Below are positions 8,823 to 14,620 of a stretch of 17,943 nt of DNA, piece by piece; position 1 is the first letter of the stretch, and every line of letters starts with the position of its first letter. Both the position numbers and the translations under genes were made by a program. This DNA is from Ignavibacteria bacterium. GTDB taxonomy: Bacteria; Bacteroidota; Ignavibacteria; Tepidaquicellales; OLB5. The stretch covers positions 1 through 17,943 of the forward strand of contig JAOADS010000019.1 of NCBI GenBank assembly GCA_026417195.1. Reading direction: 5' to 3'. The notes beneath the pieces were generated by a model. It made no database searches and was not told the origin of the DNA. It was given only the letters and a program-made list of their open reading frames with translations.

Positions 8823-9653
8823 TTATTCAGAGCCGGTTCTCTTTCCCTGTGATATTTTCTTTAAGGTAAGTTTAGGATCTGATGCAAAAGCCTCAGTTGT
8901 TTTGATTATACCGTTTCTCATAACCGGAAGAATATTGCATGCATCCACTTTCGCACATTCTTCAAGATCGTCTGAGAATCCGATTGAAACAAGATATTTA
9001 CCATGTTCGGAAATATGCAACATCTTTTTCAGGTCTTTGCGGTAAACAGTATATAATTTTTCAGCACCTGTTGCTGAGTCTGAAACACTATACGAATTAG
9101 GATTTCCGGATCTGACAAGATAAACAAGCATTCCTCCACAAACTGTATCTTCAAGAGAAAACCTTCCTTCTCTTCCTGCACAGCAGATTATAAAGTCTTG
9201 ATTTAATTCTTTTAAGAACTGAGCTACTCTGGAAATATTAGTAAATGAAGCTATGACACAGTTACGTGAAAACTTAGCTTTTAAAATCGCCACAGTTCCG
9301 TTAGTAGAGTTAAAAACAAGAATTTTGTTTTTCACGTTTTCTTCTTTATACTCTTTTACAGAGTTTCCTAGATTAAAACCTTCTATAATTTTCCCGTTTC
9401 TCTCTCCGCATAGTAAAGCCTGCCCTTCAGAGTTTCTTCCTATAAGACCGGCTGCTGCGATGCTTTCAGTAGGTATTATTTCCTTGGCTCCGTTAGCAAG
9501 ACCCGTTATCATAGTTGTTGATGTTCTCAGAACATCTATTATTATAACGTTTTTATCTTTCAGTTCAAGCTCTGAATCTATGCTTGTATGGGAAAAATAC
9601 AGATCTATGTTAATTTTTCCTTTCTGTCCTGAGTTTCTTCCTATTATCTCCAT
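8823..9653 (-). CDS. comB: ComB-family 2-phosphosulfolactate phosphatase homologue
   Basis: This 276-residue cytoplasmic protein belongs to the ComB family. The family blocks are intact: IDVLRTSTT (39-47), GERNG (83-87), FNLGNS (93-98), STNGT (116-120) and CCAGREGRFSLED (157-169). ComB hydrolyses 2-phosphosulfolactate to sulfolactate with Mg2+, a coenzyme M step in methanogens. Many bacteria that make no coenzyme M carry homologues, so the substrate here is uncertain. No coenzyme M neighbours (comA, comC, comDE) are visible. It starts with ATG 10 bases after gcvT and ends one base before ftsK, so it is co-transcribed with them. Residues 1-15 are a short polar extension before the conserved fold. 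The family is secure; the reaction in this organism is not. Confidence 0.88.
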   Translation of the reverse strand: MEIIGRNSGQKGKINIDLYFSHTSIDSELELKDKNVIIIDVLRTSTTMITGLANGAKEIIPTESIAAAGLIGRNSEGQALLCGERNGKIIEGFNLGNSVKEYKEENVKNKILVFNSTNGTVAILKAKFSRNCVIASFTNISRVAQFLKELNQDFIICCAGREGRFSLEDTVCGGMLVYLVRSGNPNSYSVSDSATGAEKLYTVYRKDLKKMLHISEHGKYLVSIGFSDDLEECAKVDACNILPVMRNGIIKTTEAFASDPKLTLKKISQGKRTGSE

Positions 9654-9663
9654 ATTTTATTAA

Positions 9664-10755
9664 TCAAGTCTTTTTATAAAATGGTAATTTAACAGTTTTA
9701 GCTGTTATATAGTTATTCCTGATCTTTATTTGCAATTCAATATCAGGGCTGGAATATTCAACCGGAACATATCCAAGTGCTATGTTTCTATCCAGAACAG
9801 GTGAATATCCGCCGCTTGTTACATTACCTGAAGTTTCTCCTTTAATACATATTTCATATCCTTTTCTGGCTGGAATCCTTCCGTTTACAGATAATCCGGT
9901 TAGCCTCCTGCTGTTTCCTGAATTTAATTCCGAAATAATTTTTTCCCTGCCGTTGAATTCCCCTTTATCCGGTTTTGTTATCCAGCCAAGTCCGGCTTCT
10001 ATGGTATTTGTAGTGCTGTCAATGTCATTTCCGTATAGACAATAACCTGCCTCAAGCCTGAGAGTATCCCTTGCCCCGAGACCTGCCGGCTTCACATTGA
10101 ATTCCTCTCCTGCTTTGAAAATCTCATTCCAGATTTTCTCGGAAACTTCAGTTGAAGATGAAAAATATATTTCAAAGCCCATTTTTTCTCCGGTGTATCC
10201 CGTTCTGGATATCACTGCCTTTTCTCCTGCTACCGAACCTTCAGCAAAAGTATAATACTTCATTGAGGATAGGTCAGTATCAGTGAGTTTCTGAAGTAAT
10301 GGCAGAGAATTATCTCCCTGAACTGCAAGAAGCGAGAACTCATCACTTTTATTTTCTATTTCCACTTCGAAACCTGTTACATTTTCAGATAACCAGCTGA
10401 AATCCTTTTCTATGTTTGATGCATTAACAACAAGCATGTAATAATCATCAAATCTGTAAACAAGCAGATCATCAACTATCCCGCCGTCATAATAACACAT
10501 TGCTGAATACTGAACTTTTCCCGGATAAAGCTTGGAAGCGTCATTAGTTGTGCATTTCTGAATAAATGCAAGAGCATCAGGTCCTTTCACAAAGAACTCA
10601 CCCATGTGAGAAACATCAAATACTCCAACTGAATTTCTCACAGCCATATGTTCGGAAATAATTCCCTCATATTGAACTGGCATTTCATATCCGGCAAAGT
10701 CCATCATTTTAGCACCCAGTGATTTATGTATGTTATAAAAAGCTGTTCGCTTCAT
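9664..10755 (-). CDS. gcvT: Aminomethyltransferase, glycine cleavage T protein
   Basis: This 363-residue T protein of the glycine cleavage system takes the aminomethyl group from lipoylated GcvH, releases ammonia and passes the methylene unit to tetrahydrofolate. The N-terminal part shows GAKMMDFAGYEMPVQY (14-29) and VGVFDVSHMGEF (43-54). The conserved acidic pair Asp95-Asp96 in GGIVDDLLVY includes the expected catalytic aspartate, and ALGARDTLRLEAG-type sequence follows near residue 225 (here AGLGARDTLRLEAG). The C-terminal barrel domain carries GNVTSGGYSPVL. Length is normal. Genes for GcvH, GcvP and lipoylation enzymes are not in the window, so the complex is assembled from separate loci. 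The gene sits 10 bases from both the transaldolase upstream and the comB-like gene downstream. No glycine-riboswitch-like sequence fits in the 10-base gap before it. Confidence 0.96.
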   Translation of the reverse strand: MKRTAFYNIHKSLGAKMMDFAGYEMPVQYEGIISEHMAVRNSVGVFDVSHMGEFFVKGPDALAFIQKCTTNDASKLYPGKVQYSAMCYYDGGIVDDLLVYRFDDYYMLVVNASNIEKDFSWLSENVTGFEVEIENKSDEFSLLAVQGDNSLPLLQKLTDTDLSSMKYYTFAEGSVAGEKAVISRTGYTGEKMGFEIYFSSSTEVSEKIWNEIFKAGEEFNVKPAGLGARDTLRLEAGYCLYGNDIDSTTNTIEAGLGWITKPDKGEFNGREKIISELNSGNSRRLTGLSVNGRIPARKGYEICIKGETSGNVTSGGYSPVLDRNIALGYVPVEYSSPDIELQIKIRNNYITAKTVKLPFYKKT

Positions 10756-10765
10756 TAGACTAAAT

Positions 10766-11410
10766 TCATTGATTTTTCTTCCAGTCGCTTATGAATTTCT
10801 CAAGACCTATATCAGTGAGAGGATGATTTACAAGCTGCTGGATAACCTTGAAAGGCATAGTACATATATCAGCGCCTAAAAGACATGACTCAACAAAATG
10901 CATAGGATGTCTTATAGAAGCAACAAGTATCTCTGTAGAGTACCCATAATTACTGTAGATCTGAACTATCTGTTCAATAAGCATCATTCCGGGCTGGGAA
11001 ATATCATCAAGCCTTCCGATGAAAGGACTTATTATGGTCGCACCGGCTTTTGCTGCAAGCACAGCCTGAGAAGGTGAAAAGCAAAGAGTTACATTAGTCT
11101 TGATGCCCTCATCTGAGAAAGTCCTTACCGCTTTAAGGCCTTCTCTGATTAAAGGAACTTTTACTACAATATTCGGCGCTATTTGCGAAAGCTCCCTGCC
11201 TTCTTTTATTATCCCCTCATAATCTGTGGCTATAACCTCTGCGCTCACCGACCCGGGAACAATTTTACATATCTCCTCATAGGTTTTTCTGATGTCTTTA
11301 TGCCCTTCCTTTGCCATCAGAGAAGGATTTGTCGTAACTCCGTCAAGTATTCCGTATGAGGCTGCTTCTCTTATTTCATTGAGATTAGCTGTGTCTATAA
11401 AGATTTTCAT
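10766..11410 (-). CDS. tal: Transaldolase, small TalC/Fsa type
   Basis: This 214-residue TIM-barrel enzyme is of the small transaldolase / fructose-6-phosphate aldolase family. The Schiff-base lysine is Lys84 in NIVVKVPL, and FIDTANL with GVTTNPSLMAKEG marks the N-terminal phosphate and substrate end. At the positions that separate the two activities, this protein has Glu58 (Gln in E. coli FsaA) and Phe130 (Tyr in FsaA). Both are the transaldolase choices, so I favour sedoheptulose-7-phosphate/glyceraldehyde-3-phosphate exchange in the non-oxidative pentose phosphate pathway. Automatic annotation may still label it fsa. It heads the tal-gcvT-comB-ftsK run, has its own candidate promoter, and ATG 11410 follows a leader of about 22 bases with no Shine-Dalgarno site. 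Confidence 0.94.
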   Translation of the reverse strand: MKIFIDTANLNEIREAASYGILDGVTTNPSLMAKEGHKDIRKTYEEICKIVPGSVSAEVIATDYEGIIKEGRELSQIAPNIVVKVPLIREGLKAVRTFSDEGIKTNVTLCFSPSQAVLAAKAGATIISPFIGRLDDISQPGMMLIEQIVQIYSNYGYSTEILVASIRHPMHFVESCLLGADICTMPFKVIQQLVNHPLTDIGLEKFISDWKKNQ

Positions 11411-11439
11411 AAAGTTTGTTAATTTTTTACATTAATATA

Positions 11440-11470
11440 CAAATATAGTTATAATTCAATCCCTTATCAA
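11440..11470 (-). promoter_or_regulatory. Candidate Bacteroidota-type promoter before tal
   Basis: On the minus strand a TTG (11470-11468) is followed after exactly 20 bases by TATATTTG (11447-11440). The second element fits the -7 consensus TAnnTTTG perfectly and the spacing is standard for Bacteroidota primary-sigma promoters. Transcription would begin near 11433, giving a leader of about 22 bases before the ATG. The element lies in the 61-base gap after the DUF2752 gene and would drive tal, gcvT, comB and ftsK, and possibly the receptor gene. Confidence 0.6.
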
Positions 11471-11471
11471 T

Positions 11472-11942
11472 TTAATGATGATTTCCGAAAATTATGTTTG
11501 CAATCCAGATCATCATAAGAAAAAACAGAATTATTAGCCATGCTTTTTTCTCTATTAAAATTTTCCTTTTGTTTAAAGCTAGTGAGAATAACAGAACATA
11601 AATGACAGAAGAAACAGTAAAGAAAAGAATGAAAAGCGGGTTACGGTATGTACTTCCTTTTATGTCTCCGTCAGTAAGGCATGAGAAAGCCCTGCCCATA
11701 CCACAGGTGAGACAAGGTATTCCGGTAAATGTAAGCAGGGGACATCCGTTAGGACTATCTATATCCATAAGAGAGTTGATAATGAACTTCAATGGATTGA
11801 AATAAAGGTTCATCAAAGCAAAGGCTAAGATACCTATCAGTACAAACAATATTTTATTTCTCTCTTCAGAACCTATACTGACTGTTCTGAAATATCCCTC
11901 AACTTTCAATTGGTTATTTGTTTCGGTTGAAGAAAGAAGCAA
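11472..11942 (-). CDS. DUF2752 family membrane protein
   Basis: This is a 156-residue membrane protein with the DUF2752 signature: Cys67-Pro, then GIPCLTCGMGRAFSCL with Cys77 and Cys80. Hydrophobic segments lie at about 28-48, 101-123 and 133-152. The polar cysteine loop lies between the first two. Function is unknown; the paired cysteines suggest metal binding or thiol chemistry, which is inference. The start is TTG at 11942, which lies 29 bases inside the preceding gene. It is supported by a full AGGAGG eight bases upstream, and no ATG precedes the first membrane segment. The C-terminus ends in Asn-His-His. It is the third gene of an overlapping membrane trio with the 4-TM protein and the DUF2085 protein. 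Confidence 0.83.
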   Translation of the reverse strand: MLLSSTETNNQLKVEGYFRTVSIGSEERNKILFVLIGILAFALMNLYFNPLKFIINSLMDIDSPNGCPLLTFTGIPCLTCGMGRAFSCLTDGDIKGSTYRNPLFILFFTVSSVIYVLLFSLALNKRKILIEKKAWLIILFFLMMIWIANIIFGNHH

Positions 11943-12408
11943 CCAGTAGTCCTCCTATTGCACCGAAAAGAGTATGGGAAATCACCCTGATAAAAAGTTC
12001 AACTCCAAGCATCATGAAACTAAATCCCTTTTGCTGATATTCTTCATAAACCTGTTTTAACAGTTTTTCTGACTCCGGAGGTATTTCAATACCGTATTCT
12101 TCAGTAAATTTATAAACCATCTCAACAGGATTTGAATTTGTAAACATAATTAAAAGTGTTGACACTATAACATAAATAACCGCAGAAATTATCCCCCCTA
12201 AAATTCCTATCATAACTCCGTCTCCGTTATTAAGCGGATATCCGGTAGCTTTGCATTGTCTTGCATAGTATAACGTTCCGGATGCGCCGCCTATGATAAT
12301 CCCTGCACAGCAAATGAGATTTATAAGATTCAAAAAGGGTATAAGTGAAAGAATTAACATCACAAACGATGACAATAAAACTGCATTAAGTTTATTTGGT
12401 GTGATCAT
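11914..12408 (-). CDS. Small membrane protein, four predicted TM segments, unknown function
   Basis: This 164-residue protein does not match a family I can name with confidence. Hydrophobic segments lie at about 8-27, 27-46, 63-90 and 131-160. Cys33-Cys34 and Cys51 lie in or just after the second segment. A glycine-rich stretch (GDGVMIGILGGIISAV) begins the third. Between segments three and four is a soluble, acidic, Tyr/Glu-rich helix (about 95-128). The pattern resembles small Bacteroidota proteins of the DUF4199 kind, but I do not claim that family. ATG 12408 overlaps the end of the DUF2085 gene by 17 bases, and its own 3' end overlaps the DUF2752 start by 29 bases. Such overlaps argue for translational coupling and perhaps one complex. 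The region before the ATG is A-rich without a Shine-Dalgarno site. Confidence 0.7.
   Translation of the reverse strand: MITPNKLNAVLLSSFVMLILSLIPFLNLINLICCAGIIIGGASGTLYYARQCKATGYPLNNGDGVMIGILGGIISAVIYVIVSTLLIMFTNSNPVEMVYKFTEEYGIEIPPESEKLLKQVYEEYQQKGFSFMMLGVELFIRVISHTLFGAIGGLLVASFFNRNK
11951..11956 (-). promoter_or_regulatory. Strong Shine-Dalgarno site fixing the DUF2752 start
   Basis: A perfect AGGAGG on the minus strand lies eight bases before TTG 11942. Most other starts in this window lack such a site. It lies inside the last codons of the 4-TM gene (Ile-Gly-Gly), so chance cannot be excluded, but spacing and match are ideal and support the TTG start. Confidence 0.55.
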
Positions 12409-12913
12409 GTTTTTTTATTCTGTTTAAGTCTGGTCTGTTAAAAAACTCATAAAATATTCTCACAGTTCCTGGTATGATGTAAAATGGCAGTAATAAACCG
12501 ACTATTCCTCCGGTAATCTCTCTTGATATGAAAGTATTTTTGTAAATACCTGCTATATCACCGGCAGCATCTATAAACATAAGTCCTGCAGACATAACCA
12601 GTATCCAGATTGAAGGAAGATTAATATTATTTAATTTTTTAAAAAGCGGATAGAAAATTGTTCCTATAAAAAATCCGAAGTAAATTGCAGTACACCTTGA
12701 ACAAACTCCGAACTGGTTACCTTTAATCACAAATGAACGTTCTTTAATCTGATGACATGACTTTTCATAAAAAATATAAAAAAAATCAGACACTTCCTTT
12801 TTAAAGCCTGACTCATTAGCAAAAATTGGTGCTGCTACTATACCAAAACACCATATTAAAGAGATCAAGGCAATGATAAGGTATATTACTAAAGGGTATC
12901 TTTCTCGTTTCAA
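12392..12913 (-). CDS. DUF2085 family membrane protein
   Basis: This 173-residue membrane protein has the DUF2085 pattern: Cys53-His54-Gln, Arg59-Ser60-Phe61, then GVCSRCTAIYFGFF with Cys71 and Cys74. Hydrophobic segments lie near 8-31, 75-91, 100-122 and 134-155. The function of the family is unknown. The Cys-His and Cys-x-x-Cys set could bind a metal or take part in redox chemistry, which is inference. The frame is closed by a TAA two codons before TTG 12913, so that TTG is the first possible start; there is no Shine-Dalgarno site. The gene starts only nine bases after the terminator of the porV-like gene. Its promoter must therefore lie in the porV 3' end, or it depends on read-through. 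It overlaps the 4-TM gene by 17 bases. Confidence 0.8.
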   Translation of the reverse strand: MKRERYPLVIYLIIALISLIWCFGIVAAPIFANESGFKKEVSDFFYIFYEKSCHQIKERSFVIKGNQFGVCSRCTAIYFGFFIGTIFYPLFKKLNNINLPSIWILVMSAGLMFIDAAGDIAGIYKNTFISREITGGIVGLLLPFYIIPGTVRIFYEFFNRPDLNRIKKHDHTK

Positions 12914-12921
12914 AGCTTAAA

Positions 12922-12952
12922 CAAAAAAAGTCCCGTATATTTCAACGGGACT
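12922..12952 (-). terminator. Intrinsic terminator of the porV-like gene
   Basis: Reading the minus strand, AGTCCCG (12952-12946) pairs with CGGGACT (12935-12929) around a 10-base AT-rich loop. It is followed by a run of seven T (12929-12923, sharing the last stem base). The stem is seven perfect pairs with four G-C pairs. It lies 26 bases past the porV-like stop and nine bases before the DUF2085 start. Confidence 0.9.
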
Positions 12953-12977
12953 GTTTGTTATGAAATATAAAATTTTA

Positions 12978-14021
12978 TTATTCTCCCTTACGTCTGAACT
13001 TCTCATCATCAAGAGTAAACATAATTGATATCCTGTGAGTATTTCCAAGCTGATCTGTGCCGTCAAACTTTGCAAAGGAATAGTCGAGATTAAGCTTTGG
13101 GAGTTTTATGCCCGCACCGAAAGTAAGTTGCTTTACATCATTATAACCAACTCTGATTGCAAACAGATCTTTAAATCCATATTCCAGACCCGCATGCATA
13201 TCAAAACTCACCGGACCGAGATTTGCCATAGATGCAAATCTCCTGTTTTCAAATCTCACGTCGAAATCCATTGAGGGAGTTATCCTGCTCGTTTTCAGGA
13301 AAGGGATGTCATAAGAACTTCCAAGTTTCGCTGTCGGAGTTATAAGCTCTTTTCTTCCGGTATTCCAGGCAAGCAGAGTAGTGGTTATATCCTGTAGGTT
13401 TGCCCCGACTCTGAACCTTGGAGTTACGTTATATATAGCACCAACATCAAACCCTATTCCCCATGCCGAACCGTCATCAATGCTTCTGGAAATTATTTTA
13501 AGGTTAACTCCGTAGGAAAGGTTTTTGTTGTGCATCTTTGAATACGTTGCTATGAAAGCCCAGTCTGCAGCATTAAAGAAAGTAATTTTACTGTAATCAA
13601 GTCTGTCCCCGTTATCAAAGTAGCCATTATTATTTAAGTCTATCAGAGCATTTTTCGTATTAGGTATATCATCAACTCCAAGCCTTATCACACTGAGCCC
13701 TAAAGAAGCATTTATTCCCCAAGGGATAGCCACTGCACCGTAATCATAGTTTACAAGATTACCGAATCTCTCATCATGCATCAGGGAAAACTGAGGATAA
13801 TTGATCCTTGCAAGAGCGCCGGGATTCCAGTAACCAGCCGTAACATCTGAAACAAGAGAAACGTAAGCTCCGCCCATACCCAATGGCCTTCCGCCAACTC
13901 CGATTGCTAAAAATTCTCCGGCATATTTGTTTCCGGATCCCTGGGCAAATAAAGTGGAAACTAAAGTTACTAAAATAAGTAAACTTCCTCTCATGGAAAC
14001 ATAAAGATTTATTATTCTCAT
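12978..14021 (-). CDS. PorV/PorQ family outer-membrane beta-barrel protein
   Basis: This 347-residue protein of the PorV/PorQ family has a signal peptide ending in Leu-Phe-Ala-Gln (residues 23-27). The family opening follows: FLAIGVGGRPLGMGGAYVSL (37-56), then Asp59 and TAGYWNPGAL (61-70). The rest is FadL-like beta-barrel sequence. PorV in type IX secretion receives cargo at the outer membrane; other family members have unknown roles, and paralogues are common, so T9SS function is not proven. Residues 128-139 form an EF-hand/dockerin-like loop. The start is either ATG 14021 or ATG 13994 (Met10). The second gives a more compact signal peptide, and neither has a Shine-Dalgarno site. It is a single-gene unit with an upstream candidate promoter and a strong terminator. 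Confidence 0.87.
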   Translation of the reverse strand: MRIINLYVSMRGSLLILVTLVSTLFAQGSGNKYAGEFLAIGVGGRPLGMGGAYVSLVSDVTAGYWNPGALARINYPQFSLMHDERFGNLVNYDYGAVAIPWGINASLGLSVIRLGVDDIPNTKNALIDLNNNGYFDNGDRLDYSKITFFNAADWAFIATYSKMHNKNLSYGVNLKIISRSIDDGSAWGIGFDVGAIYNVTPRFRVGANLQDITTTLLAWNTGRKELITPTAKLGSSYDIPFLKTSRITPSMDFDVRFENRRFASMANLGPVSFDMHAGLEYGFKDLFAIRVGYNDVKQLTFGAGIKLPKLNLDYSFAKFDGTDQLGNTHRISIMFTLDDEKFRRKGE

Positions 14022-14088
14022 TTTTGCTTTTGGGTTTCTAAAATGTTAAAAAATGGAAGAAGTTTACTATAATCCTTAATTTTTTTTA

Positions 14089-14118
14089 CAAATAACGTTT
14101 TTTATTTTACTAAGTCAA
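14089..14118 (-). promoter_or_regulatory. Candidate promoter for the porV-like gene
   Basis: On the minus strand TTGACT begins at 14118. Its TTG is followed after 19 bases by GTTATTTG (14096-14089), which keeps the TTTG half of the -7 consensus but not the TA. A leader of about 60 bases would result. It lies in the 216-base divergent gap (14022-14237). For the plus-strand gene in the same gap, the best I can find is TTTG at 14135 with a poor TATCAGTT 19 bases later, which I do not call. Confidence 0.4.
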
Positions 14119-14237
14119 GGAATTTTTTAGAGTATTTGTAACCTTAATTGTTTAGTGTATCAGTTCCTCTGACTGAAAATATGCCTTTAAATTACAATCT
14201 GAAAATTTAAAATTAAAACAATTAAAACATAAATCCC

Positions 14238-14591
14238 ATGAGAGCATTGACAGCATTTTTATCTGTAGTTTTCTTCATTCACATCTTTTCATTCAGTTGC
14301 GGAAACAAGGAAGATAAAGTCACAGAAGATACAAAACAGCAATCAACTACCCAGACAGAAAAAAAAGATGTGCCGCTTAAAACTGTGGAGTTCCACACCA
14401 GCGGAATGACATGCACAGGTTGTGAAAACACAATAAAATCCAAAGTAAAAAAAGTTGATGGAGTAAAAGATGTTAAAGCTGACTATAAGACCGGAATTGT
14501 AAGAACAGAATTTGACCCCTCCAGGACAAATCCCGAAGCAATAAAAGAAGCAATTATATCCTCAGGTTACAAGGTGGAACATAGTCACTGA
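14238..14591 (+). CDS. HMA-domain lipoprotein (putative metal-binding)
   Basis: This 117-residue protein has an N-terminal signal region (1-20) that ends in Ser-Phe-Ser-Cys21, a relaxed lipobox, so it is probably lipid-anchored. A polar Lys/Thr/Gln linker (22-46) leads to a heavy-metal-associated domain (about 48-114). The metal loop is GMTCTGC with Met57, Cys59 and Cys62, followed by VDGVKDVKADYKTGIVRTEFD in the usual beta-alpha-beta order. HMA domains bind Cu(I), Hg(II) or similar soft metals and pass them to a partner. Most are cytoplasmic; MerP is a periplasmic exception, and this one resembles it in placement but is tethered. The C-terminus ends in His-Ser-His. No transporter or P-type ATPase lies next to it. 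It is 29 bases before the 480-residue gene and probably co-transcribed. Confidence 0.85.
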   Translation: MRALTAFLSVVFFIHIFSFSCGNKEDKVTEDTKQQSTTQTEKKDVPLKTVEFHTSGMTCTGCENTIKSKVKKVDGVKDVKADYKTGIVRTEFDPSRTNPEAIKEAIISSGYKVEHSH

Positions 14592-14620
14592 TTTAAGTTT
14601 CAGGAAATTCCCCGCTTAGA

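Noticed and set aside
9253..9663. 136-codon plus-strand frame opposite the comB-like gene
   Set aside because: The opposite strand encodes intact ComB family blocks; this frame has no family features.
10756..10765. Possible glycine riboswitch before gcvT
   Set aside because: The gap is only 10 bases, and the upstream sequence is the end of the transaldolase gene.
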